From Eulemur rufifrons (Eukaryota > Chordata > Mammalia > Primates > Lemuridae), in assembly GCF_041146395.1 (NCBI RefSeq), contig NC_091006.1, forward strand, positions 2,300,001 through 2,364,000: 64,000 nt of DNA, given 5' to 3'. The notes below the pieces were generated by a model, which had not been told where the DNA came from, made no database searches, and saw only the letters and a list, made by a program, of their open reading frames with translations. The position numbers were made by a program, and so were the translations under genes. This document shows, one piece after another, positions 23,660 through 35,329 of the stretch (position 1 is the first letter of the stretch; every line of letters begins with the position of its first letter).

Positions 23660-24805
23660 AAAATATTAAAATAATTGGTATAAATATTAAAAAATGCACA
23701 CAGGTTTCTCTTTTTGACAATTGTATACCTAAAAACTTACAATTTTTTATTGATATTAAGAAAATAACTACTAGAAATAATAAAAGACTCTTCAGGTAAC
23801 TACATATTAATATAAGCTAAATATACAAAAATCAATAGCTACTTAGTATGAATACTAAGCACATGGTAATTAGGTAAAAATTGTTCCATTTACAATAGCA
23901 ACAAAAATAACAAAACACTAAAGAATAAATTTAATAGGAAAGCCACGTGACACATATGACACAAGTTTTAAATTGCAATAAAAGGAGTAAAACAAGACCA
24001 AATACGTAGAAAGGTATACCATGCCCTTGGATGAGAAGATATATCATCATGTACATCAATTCTTCTAAAATTAATCTATAAATTTCATCAATTCCAACTA
24101 GAATTCCAGAGGGTTAAAATGATCCTTGACTTCATGTTGAAGAATACACCCAAACCGTGACAAAAATCTATGAAAAAACAGTGGTGACTTACTCTATGAC
24201 TTACCAGAATCTTTTCAAAAGCCACTATAATAAAGTTAATATGGTATGGACATAAGAATACACAAAGAGATTCATGGAAACTAATTGAAAATCCAGAATT
24301 TGATCCCACTATATGTAAAGTTAATAGTTAACAAATATAGTGTTTCATTTGGTACAAAAGAAACCATAATATTTAATAAATAATGCTGTCAAACTGGTTA
24401 CTCTTATAAAAATTTGTATTCCATAACCATAGACAAAAATAAGTTTCAGGTGGATAAAAGGCTCAAACGAAATAAAGAAATTTTTCAAGAAAATCACAAG
24501 ACACTCATTGTACCATCCAGGGGTTAATGCAGCCTTCCTAAATAAGAATGGAAACTCAGAATTTTCAAAAGTACAAGGAGGTATTATCTGACCCTACACA
24601 AATTTAAAACATGCGCTTGACAAACTATACAGTAAATAAATACACAAATAATATATTTGGAAAATAATATTTGTAATAAGGTTAATTTCCGTACTGTACA
24701 AAAAAAAACTCAGGCAAACTAATTAGAAAAAGACAAATATGCCAATTTTAAAAAAAATAAGGAGGAATCATGAAGATAAAATTTACAGCTCTAATGCAGA
24801 AACTA
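23660..24805 (+). mobile_element. Old L1M ORF2 fragment
   Basis: Sense ORF2 with many stops: 'tacaaaaatcaatagctact', 'ccatttacaatagcaacaaa', 'gaagaatacacccaaaccgt', 'gccactataataaagttaat', 'agtttcaggtggataaaagg', 'caaactaattagaaaaagac'. No 3' UTR follows; the sequence turns GC-rich after about 24810. Confidence 0.8.
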
Positions 24806-26849
24806 AATAAAATTAGAGAAGATGCACGAGTCACCTCTGGCTGCACAAGTCAGTCCCCTGCTCTGTCGTGTCTCCCCTGCATTTCTGGTGACAGTCTGCA
24901 GTTTCTCAGAGCACAGGAGGAAAGTCACTACCACTGCCACAACCACAGAATTCTGAGGACAATGTGGCAGGTTTCACATCGTGCAAATTAAAAGCTGTAT
25001 ATGTCAAAAAAATCAAAAACAAAAGAAAAGGCAAATAGGCCCATTGGCGCAGACACACCTCTCCCGCCAGATGTTCCTAACCCTGCAGGCCAGGTGGGGA
25101 GGGCGAGCACCACCTAACAGCACAGACCAGAGCCAGAGTGCCCCGAGTCTGCCAACAACCCTGTGGCCCTTCAGCCTTAGAAATGTGGGCTTCCAAGGGG
25201 CCGATGGGGCCACTTCCCTCAGCCTCCTGACGGGGGTTGGACCACCTCCACTGGACAGTCAGCCCCAGTTAACCAGGAGCTCGCCCTGCCCAAAGAAGCT
25301 GACTTCTTCCGCTGAAGCAGGGTGACAGCCTTCCTCGTTCTGAACCCACGAATCTTCCAAGTTCTGCACAACGGGATGGTTTGTTCTGTTGGAATCTTTA
25401 AGCAATTCTGACCAGTGGGATAAACTCATGTGTGGCCTTCACCTTGGGCAGAGGGAAGCCTGCCAACACCTCACCTGCTCCTTAGAGGTGGCTGTCTCTG
25501 CATCTCACCAGCTCTGAGCGGTGGCTCCTGAACTTCCCAGACTGCAACACTCCACTGAGACAAGGTAGAAACATCAGCTTCCCAGCCCGGACCTACATGT
25601 GCTTCCTCAGAATCCCCGGGCTGGTTGCCCGGGTGTTGGTATTTTAAAATGCCCCACGCGAATTCTGATCCGCACCCGGCTTTTGGAAAACCTTAGCTCA
25701 AAGGAGCCCAAACCCAGGCATCTTCAGAAAGCTACCAACACATTTAGGTCAGGACTGGACACGCCACCTTGCTGTCTACTGAGAACGTTAAAGTAAACAG
25801 CTGACGCCTCCCGTGGTCCCTCCTGGTGTACAAAGTACGTTCTCCACGACTGCATCTGAAGCTCAGAGCAGGTCACCGAGTGACGCATTTTTACCATGAA
25901 GACAATGAGTCACGGAGTAGTAACGGACGCGATGTTTTCAGGACACTGCAAGGCAGAAAAGCAACTTCGTCTATGACTCGCTCCTACCTTAAGCCTAAAT
26001 TCTGAGTGAACAGTCGGTTCAAACTCCAACTCCGCCCATTCGGGATTTCTCCTCCCTCCTGCTCCTGAGGCATCAGGCCGGAGGGAGGCAGGATGGTGAC
26101 TGACTTTGGTCAGCCTGTGTCCACCTGTTGAGCTATGTGGGGTCCTTTTCTGCCCTTTGCTGATATCTCAGTCCACTCCAGGATCAGCAGGGATGGGCAC
26201 GGCTCCCAGCTGGTGCCAGGCCCCATGTCCTTGACGTGCTGTGTAGCACAGCTGTACTCGCCAGGTCTGGAGACCCCGCAGGCAGGCCAGTCCCCTCCTC
26301 CTCCCCCTCCCCACCCCAGCCCTTCCTGGGGCCCCGGAGAAGCGCTGCTCCCCTCTCCTTTGGGGAATGGAGGAGCTTGAAGGCCCCCTTGCTGAGGTCA
26401 CTTTGCCACCAGGCCTGTGCCACTGAGGTGCAGCTAGCCCGGGGTGGGGGTGTCCATGGGGCCTTCAGCTTCACAGCTCCTCACTGGGAAGTGACACCAG
26501 GGGCCGTCTGTTCTCAGATCCTCAAACCTCCCTGCTCACGGAGACGTAACCGGGAGAAGAGGAGGGAGGCCCCGTCCCTTCCGTGTAGCTGTCGTCTCCT
26601 GTTTCCTAAGAACGTTCACCTCCTTTCCTTCCGAGAACGGGGGATTGGCCAAACAAGTATCTTCTACACTTTATTTTAGAACAAACATTGGCCCTCGGAA
26701 ACTCAAAAGATTAAAACACAATAAGCGTCCTGTCTCCCTGTGCATTCCTGCTCTAGGTATGTGTCTGAGGGTGAGGGCTGGGGGCTCCTTAGCCCTGGGG
26801 AACTGGGATGGAGGAGATTGCTGAGGTTAATGGTTAATCTTTCTAAAGT
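24806..26849. other. GC-rich unique sequence
   Basis: No repeat or exon recognised. C-rich tract at 26290-26335. Frames up to 147 codons on both strands overlap and show no domains. Confidence 0.5.
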
Positions 26850-27075
26850 AAAAATCATTACAGTGACTATTATGAATATGGTTAACAATGGTACGTTTTG
26901 AAATAGCTGGAAGAGAGTAATTCGAATGTTCCTATGGTAAAGAAAAGATAAATATTTAAGGCGATGGAGATCCCAATTACCCTGGTTTGATCTTTGCGCG
27001 TTATAGGAATGTAGCGAATTATCACGTGGACCTGGAGAATATCTACATCTACTATATACCAGTAAAAACACTAGA
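26850..27075 (+). mobile_element. L1M 3' UTR fragment
   Basis: 'tatggttaacaatggtacgt', 'aaatagctggaagagagtaa', 'ttcgaatgttcctatggtaa' and 'aaggcgatggagatcccaat' track the L1MB-type 3' UTR ('agttaacaatactgtattgt', 'aatttgctaagagagtagat', 'gtgaggtgatggatatgtta'), also seen at 36.3-36.6 kb. Confidence 0.55.
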
Positions 27076-27129
27076 AAGTTAATGCTTGGCAATATTACGC
27101 CCCCGCACTGAACTCACTGAGTTTCTAAG

Positions 27130-27620
27130 GTCTCAGGTGAGCGAGAGCAGAATTTGGGCCGGAGCTCAGGGCCCCCGGCGAGGAGGCAGGGTCTGCGGGC
27201 TGAGCCCGTCTGCAGGGACTTACGCGTCTGTCTCCACCTCTGTGCGCCCTGGGGAGCTCCCCCAGGGTGAGGCCGTGCTGACAGTGGGGTGAGTCCAGGG
27301 TGGGGAAGCCTCCCTCGGGCAAAGGGCTCCCCTCCCTGTTAGCTCAAGCGTGCTGCCCAGGACAAGGACCCCGGGGGGCTGGGGGCCTCGCGCGTCTGTT
27401 CCAGCTCCACCGCACAGCCGGGCGGGCTCGTCATCAGAGACCTTCCTGCTCCCTGCCCGGGGAGACTGACAGGCCCCACGGCACTGCACGCTGGCAGGGG
27501 AGAGTGGGTGGCAGCACTGCTCCGAGGGACGACTAATTCTGCACACGGAGGTGCTGGCTCCTGGCCCTGCCGCTCCCCGACTCCCCGGCGCCCCCGACGA
27601 CTGACAGCGCACGTTGTCCC
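27130..27620. promoter_or_regulatory. Candidate CpG island
   Basis: Roughly 35 CpG dinucleotides counted by eye in about 490 bp that are about two-thirds G+C, giving an observed/expected ratio near 0.65. That is just over the usual island threshold and well above bulk primate DNA. No repeat explains it. No TATA box or first exon is evident. It may be an orphan island, an enhancer or simply slowly decaying GC-rich DNA. Confidence 0.5.
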
Positions 27621-28034
27621 GGCCTCACACATCACTGGGAATACTGCCAGGGACGTATTAACCATTGTCAATGCCTCGTGTGTGCGCGCCAGAGTGCCTT
27701 TCACCCCCACTCATCACAACAGAGGTCGCACCTGCGAGGAGGTGACCCAACCCCTGGCTTCCAGGCTTGACAGGGACTTCCGGGGCTAAACTGTCGAAGG
27801 GCAGGGGCCACCTTCCACGCTCGGTTGTCTGCGGTGATGGAGCCCGACACCCCAGCAGGTTCCGCGCCTACCCCGCTGCCGGGGGTCTAGGGGCCTCCTC
27901 TGTAGGAGCATCTGCAGAGCCCACCTCCGTAGCCCACGTCCTCCTCCCGCCAGCCCAGAGCCGCACACAAGGCAGCGACAAATCGTCAAGCTCTTCCACA
28001 CTAGATTGTGGATCTAGAGAACACTGAAGTTCAG
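27621..28034. other. GC-rich unique sequence
   Basis: Trailing edge of the CpG-rich stretch; nothing else recognised. Confidence 0.5.
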
Positions 28035-28140
28035 AGCTCCCGAGGGACTATTTAGTCCAAACTCTTATTTTCCTAGATGAGAGTACTGAGACCCAAAGAA
28101 AGTTCTGCACCAGCTCAAGGTCACCAACCTAATAATAATG
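28035..28140 (+). repeat. Probable MIR fragment
   Basis: 'ctcttattttcctagatgag', 'agtactgagacccaaagaaa' and 'accagctcaaggtcaccaac' follow the MIR core in sense order. Diverged. Confidence 0.55.
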
Positions 28141-28224
28141 TGGTAAGGCCAAAAGGGCTTCTTTTCTCCATGAGTGCGTCACTAGGATTTGAGAATGCCC
28201 AGAAGTAGTCACTACACTGAAATT

Positions 28225-28680
28225 TTCAAGGCAAGAATGACATTTATTGAGTGCTCGGTATGGGCTATAGGAATTGTTTTCTTTTGTTATTGCTTTTATC
28301 ATTTTTTTAAAAATTTTAATTTCCAAAAATGACTGTTGGGTATTTATTTATAATACTTGTTATTATTGTTGTTTTTAAATGCATACAGTTGCTAGACATT
28401 ATTTTAAGCATGTAACTCTTTTAAGAAATCATTTAATCTTCTTGAAAATGACAATTCTGTAAGAAATGCACTATTCTCATTTCATACTATTCATACTACT
28501 TTCTTTTCATGAAGGAACTGAGGCACAGAAATGATACGTAACATGCCCAGGGTTATACATGCTATTTCAAAGTTTGCACACCAAGAATTAAATGCAGGTA
28601 GGCTGGCTGCAGATTCTGAACTATTAATCTTTACCTTCTGTTGTCAGAAAAGTATCATTTTAAACTTCATAAATAATTAT
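28225..28680 (+). repeat. MIR SINE, sense, with internal insertion
   Basis: A MIR 5' start ('gacatttattgagtgctcgg', 'tatgggctatagg') lies at 28238-28275. The core ('agacattattttaagcatgt', 'aaatcatttaatcttcttga', 'gaaggaactgaggcacagaa', 'cccagggttatacatgct', 'aattaaatgcaggtaggctg') runs from about 28395 to 28640. The AT-rich part at 28280-28385 separates them and could be an insertion, or these are two overlapping MIRs. Confidence 0.7.
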
Positions 28681-28689
28681 ATGTATATA

Positions 28690-29060
28690 TGCGTTGTCTG
28701 CTGCATGAGTGTTGGTCTGACTGTTGGGAATAAGGCAGAAAACAAGACAGACACAACCTCTGCCCTCAATGAATTCATATTCTAATGAGAAAGCTTGGAA
28801 ATAAATAAGGGAATAAAAATAAAGAAGATAATTTCAGAGTGAAAAGTATTTCAAAGGAAATAAAACAAGTTGGTGAAGGAATTTCCTTTAGATAGAGTGG
28901 TTATGAAAGACTTTGTTGAAGGTGACAAGAAGGAGACAGTCACACGGAAAGCAGGAAAAGAGCCTTCCAGAAAGAAAGAATAACAAATGCAAAAATGCTG
29001 AGATGGTAATGACCTGGGTATGTTTGACAACCAAGAACAGAGCATAAGATAGAAAAATCA
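28690..29060 (+). repeat. Ancient interspersed repeat, same family as 12.1 kb
   Basis: 'gactgttgggaataaggcag', 'aaaacaagacagacacaacc', 'tgccctcaatgaattcatat', 'gaaagactttgttgaaggtg', 'agagccttccagaaagaaag' and 'aaatgcaaaaatgctgagat' match the same consensus order as the element at 12110-12680, including the 'noticeable' middle part missing in neither copy. Confidence 0.6.
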
Positions 29061-29401
29061 ATTGATGGGTGGACACATGGATAACAAAAATAAACATTAA
29101 CGCAGAGTCTCAACATCAGCATTCTCCACTTCCTCCCGTTCATCAGCCAAACATGTCACCATCCCATAATATGAAACACAGGGGTAGTTATCTAAATATC
29201 TACAGCCAAAAGAAACCACCTTCAGTGAAGATGGCTATAGCCATAATCTCACTTAATAATCACTTGTGTCTGGACACTAGATGCAACTCAGATGTTCACA
29301 TCTCCAAGTCAGTGGCCCAGGTACCACTAAAATCTCATAACTTGGACCATCCATAGCCCATGAGAAGATCTTTTTTTTTCCCCCCAGCAGTTTAAATTAA
29401 T
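29061..29401. other. Unique sequence, nothing recognised
   Basis: AT-rich, no repeat family identified; ends in a T/C-run at 29370-29387 before the Alu target site. Confidence 0.5.
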
Positions 29402-29412
29402 AGCACAGGAGT

Positions 29413-29754
29413 AGGGCCGGGCGCGGTGGCTCACGCCTGTAATCCTAGCACTCTGGGAGGCCGAGGTGGGCGGATCGTTTGAGCTCAGGAGTTCGAGACC
29501 AGCCTGAGCAAGAGCGAGACCCCATCTCTACTAAAAATAGAAAGAAATTATATGGACAGCTAAAAATATATATAGAAAAAATTAGCCGGGCATGGTGGCA
29601 CATGCCTGTAGTCCCAGCTACTCGGGAGGCTGAGACAGGAGGATCACTTGAGCTCAGGAGTTTGAGGTTGCTGTGAGCTAGGCTGACGCCACGGCACTCA
29701 CTCTAGCCTGGGCAACAGAGTGAGACTCTGTCTCAAAAAAAAAAAAAAAAAAAA
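29413..29754 (+). mobile_element. Complete dimeric Alu SINE, strepsirrhine type
   Basis: Starts with the 7SL-derived 'ggccgggcgcggtggctcac' at 29415 and ends with a 20-bp A-tail at 29735-29754. The RNA polymerase III A box lies at about 29427-29437 and the B box (gttcgagacc) at 29491-29500. The A-rich linker between arms is long and AT-rich. The right arm carries gctaggctgacgccacgg at 29677-29694, the form typical of lemur Alus. A perfect 11-bp target duplication (agcacaggagt) flanks it at 29402-29412 and 29755-29765. Little divergence, so it is one of the youngest insertions here. Confidence 0.97.
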
Positions 29755-29765
29755 AGCACAGGAGT

Positions 29766-30114
29766 CAGAATGGAAGAAACAACAGCACAGTGAGTGAATG
29801 GATTTGTGACCTACAAGCCCAGGGAGATCCTAAACATAAGCCCAGAGTATGCTGCTCTGGGAAATTAAGGTGAGAAATGTTTAGAACAGATGAATACGTG
29901 AATCAGAAAATCTGTCAGTGTTCTTAATTAAGATGCCTAAGGAGTGAAGAACGTAAATGTTTCCCATTCATTTCTCTTAGAGATGTCTCCATATTTATCT
30001 AGATTCTCAAGGATATGTAAAACCCTGCGATCAGTTTGAAGGCTCATACATATCACCTTCTCAAAATCTAACCTGGCAATTTTCTTTTTCAAGGAGCAAA
30101 AAAATTTTCTCTCC
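29766..30114. other. Unclassified sequence
   Basis: AT-rich DNA between the Alu and an L1M fragment. No repeat recognised. Confidence 0.5.
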
Positions 30115-30514
30115 TCTTCAACTCACACTTGGAAATTAAACAACACATTTCTAAATATTCCATGGGTCAAAGAGGAATCCTAAATGAAAAATTCATAAAA
30201 TTGAATAAAAATAAATAACGTATATCAAAATATGTAGTATGCAGCTAAAGCAGTCCTGGGAGAGAAAGTCACAGCACTAACTACTTACATTGATAAAAAG
30301 AAAAAGTCTCAAATCAGTAACCTAAGTCCCTATCTCAAGAAAATAAAAAAAGAATAGAAATGTCAACACAAAGCAAGTAAAAGAAGGAAATTAAGATCAG
30401 AGCAGAAATCAATGAAATTGAAAGCAGAAAACCGGCAGAGAAAAACCATAAAACAAACAACAAAAAATGGTTCTTTAAAAAAAAATCCTTTAATGATAAA
30501 CCTCTATCAAAACT
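30115..30514 (+). mobile_element. Old L1M ORF2, left part (split by a younger L1)
   Basis: 'cacacttggaaattaaacaa', 'catgggtcaaagaggaatcc', 'gcagctaaagcagtcctggg', 'gagcagaaatcaatgaaatt' and 'taatgataaacctctatcaa' are consecutive phrases of ORF2 between the endonuclease and reverse transcriptase. The next phrase ('gactgaccaaagtgaaatga') appears only at 31317. Confidence 0.85.
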
Positions 30515-31316
30515 AATGGCCAAAAACCATATGAAAAAATGCTCAGCATCTTTAATCATCAGGGAAATGCAAATCAAAACCACAATGAGATATTGCTTAA
30601 CTCTACTGAGATTGGCTTTTATCCAAAAGTCCCAAAACGATAAATGTTGGCATGGATGCAGAGAGATAGGAACACTCATACACTGCTGGTGGGATTGCAA
30701 ACTAGTACAACCTCTGTGGAAAGTAATATGGAGATACCTCAAAGAGCTAAAAGTAGAACTATCATTTGATCCAGCAATCCCATTACTGGGCATCTACCCA
30801 AAGGAAAAAAAGACATTCTATAAAAAAGACATCTGCACCAGAATATTTATAGGAGCACAATTCACAATTGCAAAGATGTGGAAATAACCCAAGTGCCCAT
30901 CAAGCCATGAGTGGATTAATAAAATGTGGTAGGTGTATACCACAGAGTTCTCAGCCACAAAAAAACAATGGTGATCTAGCACCTCTTGTATTGTCCTGGA
31001 TGGAGCTGGAGCTCATTCTACTAAGGTAAGTATCACAAGAATGGAAAAACAAGCACCACATGTACTCACCATCAAATTGACATTAACTGATCAACACTTA
31101 AATGCACATATAGCAATAACATTCATCCGGTGCCAGGTAGGTGGGAGGGGGGAGAAGGAGATGAGCATATTCACACCCAATGGGTAGAATGTGCACTGTC
31201 TGGGGGACGGACACACTTGTAGCTCTGACTTGGGTGGGGCAAAGGCAGTATATGTAACCTAAACATTTGGCATTTGCACCTCTGTATTATGCTGAAATAA
31301 TTAAAAAAAAAAAAAA
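30515..31316 (+). mobile_element. 5'-truncated L1, strepsirrhine type, nested in L1M
   Basis: An 800-bp 3' end of a comparatively young L1: the end of ORF2, a 3' UTR ending 'tatgctgaaataa', and a poly(A) at 31303-31316. The 3' UTR ('cggacacacttgtagctctg', 'gggcaaaggcagtatatgta', 'gtaacctaaacatttggc') is the version I associate with lemur and galago L1. It interrupts one continuous L1M ORF2. The six bases next to each end (aaaact at 30509-30514; aagact at 31315-31320) may be a decayed target duplication. Confidence 0.9.
30516..30887 (+). pseudogene. L1 ORF2p C-terminal fragment
   Basis: A 123-codon open frame that codes for the C-terminal part of the L1 endonuclease/reverse transcriptase protein. 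It includes the cysteine-rich segment (CWHGCREIGTLIHCWWDCK) and the following FDPAIPLLGIYP block. The frame stops early at MWK, short of the normal ORF2 end, although similarity goes on ('caagtgcccatcaagccatg'). With no reverse transcriptase domain or promoter it cannot be functional. Confidence 0.9.
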
Positions 31317-32400
31317 GACTGACCAAAGTGAAATGAAGGAAGACACAAACCATCAATGTCAGGAATGAAATGGGATATTACAACAGATCCTGCAGTCACT
31401 AAAAGGATAAGAATGGAATACTGTGAACAACTTTAAACACATACATTCAGCCACTTAGAAGAAATGGACTGATTCTTCAAAAACCACAAACCACCTGAAC
31501 TCAACCAAGATAAAATAGATAACCCAGTTAGTCCTAAGGACATAGTATAGATCAACACACAAAAATCAATTACATTCCTGGATACTAACAAGAAATGTGT
31601 GTAAACCAAAATTTAAAATGTAATACTATTTACAATTGTCCCAAAGAAAATGAAATACTGAGATATAAACTTAACAAAACATGTACAAGATCTGAAAACT
31701 ACAAGATGGTGATAAAAGAATTCAAAGAAAGTCTAAATAAATGGAGAGACATACGATGTTCATGGACTGAAATACAAACCATAGCAAAGATGTCAATTTT
31801 CCCCAAATTGACTTTTTTTTTAAAAAATTGACTTTTTAAGGAAAAAAAATCACATATGGGCAAAAGATTTGAATAGGCACTTCACCAAAGATATATAAAT
31901 GGTAGATAAGCATTTAAAAATGCTCATTATCATTAGTTATCCAAGAAACACAAATTAAAACTACAATGGGAAGCCACTACACACCTACAAAAACGGCTAA
32001 AGTTAAAGAGAACGACAATACCAAGTGCTGACAAGGAGGCAGAGTAACTGGAACTCTCATAAACTGCTGAAAAATACAGGTGAATCCCCAACACAGCGTA
32101 ACAGGCATTTTATGTGAAAAAAGCAAGGCACAACAGGCCGCATACTATATGATCCCTTGTGTGTAAAATTCTAGAAATGGCCAAATGATAGTAACAGAAA
32201 ACCAAACAGTGGTTGCCAGAGGTTAAGGGTAAGGAAAAGGGTTGACCTTAAAGAGGCACAAAGAGACGTTTCAGAAGTGACAGGCGTGCGCCATAGGAGG
32301 TAAATACATGCGTGACTGTATGTGTCCACTGAAACTCATTGAATTATGCGCTTGCACTTGGTAAATTACATAAATGCAAATTATAACTCATTAAAGCAGA
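31317..32400 (+). mobile_element. Old L1M ORF2 to 3' UTR, right part
   Basis: Resumes the element cut at 30514: 'gactgaccaaagtgaaatga', 'acagatcctgcagtcactaa', 'gaatactgtgaacaacttta', 'atcaattacattcctggata', then after a deletion 'gggcaaaagatttgaatagg', 'gctgacaaggaggcagagta', and a 3' UTR ('ccaaacagtggttgccagag', 'tgaattatgcgcttgcactt'). ORF2 is deleted between about 31800 and 31850, where a short AT-rich duplication (gactttttttt / gactttttaag) marks the join. Confidence 0.8.
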
Positions 32401-34059
32401 TATACAATTTACAATTTGCATAAAATGAAGACAAAAGGATCTTAAAAAAATCTGTACACATTGGCACTAATTTGGGCAGGAGAGAGAATGGTGTAAAGAA
32501 CAGGTAAGTAAAGCGCAAGAAGAAGAAAATTCTGGAGCATAAGTCACACTGGCTGTAGTTGTCTGAAGCTAGGTGGAAGGTGTGACCCAGCCCAGAAGTA
32601 CTAGAAGGTACAAACAGCCCCTGCCAGCTGGTATGGGAAACGGCAATCTTCATTTTCTTTCTTTCTTTCTTTTTTTTTTTTTTTTTGGTCTATGTTTTCT
32701 AAAACACTTCTACAATGAACTTATATCTTTCATAATAAAAACGTTGAATAGTTGCGGTTTTGTTTTTGTGATTTGCCTGTCTTTAAGAGAGCCCACATGG
32801 CCCCATGAGTTCCGGAGGAGGGCGAGGAACCAGGCCTCCAGATGGGAAGAGGCGGCATATCCGACGCTCGGGGCTCCAAACGGCCCCTGCTTCAGACCCA
32901 CCTTGCTCTTACAGCTCAATCACAGTTCTGCCCCCATCTGACTAAACTCCCTGCCCTTTAAGGGAAAACCCAGGCCAAGCGTTGGAGAAGACTTTCCCAA
33001 GAAAGTACTATTGATCCTTGCATTTCTATGGTGCTGACCAAAAAGTCACAGACTCCTAGAGCACACAGTTGCTGGGGCCAAGCAAGCGTGATGTGACATG
33101 CTCACTGTCGATGACAAGCCCAGGTGTCCCTTCTCCTTCCCCAACCCTTCCCTGGGGACCATGCCACCTCCTTCATGGTGAGCACCTCCCTACGATTTAA
33201 CCCAGGAAGGAAAGATTCCTTCCGGAAGGACGAATAGAATGGACACAGGAGGTGGGAAGGCGGGGGGTATTTTCCCCCAAACCTAAACACCAAGCTCCAA
33301 ACCACTGCCCTTCAGATGTGTGACGGTGCTGGGGACAGGGAGGCCTGAGTGACCGCCCCGTGGATGGCTGTTCTCACGGCAGACGGGCTGGGGACAGCCC
33401 TCCGGGGCTATCATGTCCACAGCCACATGGGCCCCAAGGCTTGTTTAGATTTATTGACTTGATTTATTTTATTTTGTTTTGTTTTTCTTTCTTTCCAGTG
33501 GTGAGGTCTGTGAGGACAGTCTCTCACCTGCCCCCTGCATGCCAGCGACACCGATGTGGGGACGCTGGCCCCAGTTATTGTCTCCTGCCACCATAAACCA
33601 GGTCCTTGGCAGACCATAAACTAGGTCCTAACTGAAAGGAAATGAGAGGGAGAAGGGGGTACTCGTGCAACGGCCTTGGCCCTGGAGGCCGAGGTTGACA
33701 AACCAGCACCCGAGGTGAACGTCCCTGTAGCCCGGGGGACAAACGCCACTCTATTTTGGGGGGTTCACTAGGCGATCATGACTCGTGGCCTGGGGAGAAC
33801 AGCTCGAGCTGTGCAAAGGTTCGTGCACGGGGCGCCTCGAACCCAAATCCGCTTAGGTGAAGCTGTTCTCACGTTGACCCGGTGTTAGAGCTGCTGGGTA
33901 ATATTAAAAGAAAAACTTGTTCCTGCCTGCTAGAACCATCCACAGAGGCTCAGATTTCATTGCTCTGACATGAGCCCAGGCATCAGTTTAAAAAAAAAAA
34001 AAAATGCAAGTTCTCTAATATGCATCCGGGATTAAGGACAGCTGGCCTGGGGTCAGATA
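32401..34059. other. Mostly unique sequence
   Basis: Contains a T-rich tract, (CTTT)n followed by a T-run, at 32655-32686. A second T-rich patch (33450-33495) is a TTTA/TTTG mix. No exon or repeat family supported; GC-rich from 32800 on. Confidence 0.5.
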
Positions 34060-34125
34060 AGAAGCATTAATTAAGTGAAAGTTTACTGAGCACTTATTAT
34101 GTGCCAAGCACAATGGTTGGAGGCA
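34060..34125 (+). repeat. MIR 5' fragment
   Basis: 'aagtttactgagcacttatt' and 'atgtgccaagcacaatggtt' match the conserved MIR opening ('tttattgagcgcttactatgtgccaggcac'). The rest of the element is not recognisable. Confidence 0.65.
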
Positions 34126-35010
34126 GGCAGGTTTGGAGGCTCTTGCGCTCTGGGGCTAGTACCAACGCAAGAGAAAAGAGGAAGCCGTCTGGAGCCCCAG
34201 CCATGCACACGCTTCCTGGTTTATTCCAGCACGACTGCGGCGCTCACCGCGACCCGCAGCGGCAGAGAGTAAATCTGCAAGCGACAAGGGAGGATCAGCA
34301 AAAGGGAGAAATATGGGCACAAAGATGGTGTATTAACGAAATCTCCAGCAGTTCCAGGAGACGGACAAAGGTACAAGCTGATAGCCAAAGAGCATGTAAG
34401 GGTTTTAATACCGTATCTCCAGTTACGCCTAGCGAAGCGTAATTAGGTACTAAATTACAATGTTAATATTCATTTGAACAAATAAGTCCTGTACTTGTAG
34501 TGGTAGCATCAGGACCCGGGGAAGGCAGCAGAGGAGCTGATTAAATGGACAGAGGGTTTCTGTGGATGGGTTTTGTCCTCGGTTTGCTGAGGTTGGCTCT
34601 GAGCACAGTGCTTAGAGGTCAAAACATGGACTGTGAATGGTGTTATTCCTCCTACTGCAGCTGCGCTCAAAAGGTTCAGAATTAGCAGGTAAACAAACAC
34701 GTAATTACAAATGACAGTTCGTAACACACACCAGGAAGGCATGGGGGAATGCCCCAGGGGAAGGCCAGGGAGGAGGCCGTTCGAGACAGTGGACGTCCGA
34801 TGGGGTGGGAAGCCCTGGACGCTGCTGCGCAAATGGAAGGAAGGGTCTTGCCGAGGTCTCCCGTGATTGTGGACTTATCTACTTATACCTCCATTTCAGC
34901 CAAATAGAGTCTGAGGTGGGGCTTACCTGTCATCTGCAAGAAAATTAAAGTCATTTCCTAAAAGGGGCAAAAGGAAATTGAAGAGATGAGGAGGGGAGAG
35001 AGAAGGAGGT

Positions 35011-35012
<2 letters not shown>
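34126..35012. other. Unique sequence, nothing firm
   Basis: The stretch at 34670-34780 has a faint match to the 12.1-kb repeat family ('aggtaaacaaacacgtaatt'). Nothing else recognised. Confidence 0.4.

Positions 35013-35046
<34 letters not shown>
35013..35046. repeat. (GA)n microsatellite
   Basis: About 17 uninterrupted GA units within a purine-rich run that begins near 34975; a polypurine tract of this kind can form triplex (H-DNA) structures. Confidence 0.97.
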
Positions 35047-35048
<2 letters not shown>

Positions 35049-35329
35049 GGCCACATATCTGAGTTCCTTTCTGAAGTCCGATTCTTAAATAGAGCATGAT
35101 TTTCCTTTTGCCCATTTCCCTAGGAACTGGTTGCCTTCCTACACACTTTCTTTGAGCTTCGTCACAAAAGGTAAGATTCCATATTGAGCAATACTAATTA
35201 GCTAGGGCCATCTCGAGTATGCAACCAAAGCAAATCTATCACTAGCTGTGGGGGGTGGGGGGGAAGAAAAGAAACCAGTCCTCAGCTCCCCCAAACCCCA
35301 AAACATATAAGCTCAGCATTTTAACCGGC

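Noticed and set aside
35013..35046. (GA)n as a GAGA-factor regulatory element
   Set aside because: A clean dinucleotide run with no other supporting signal is most simply a microsatellite.
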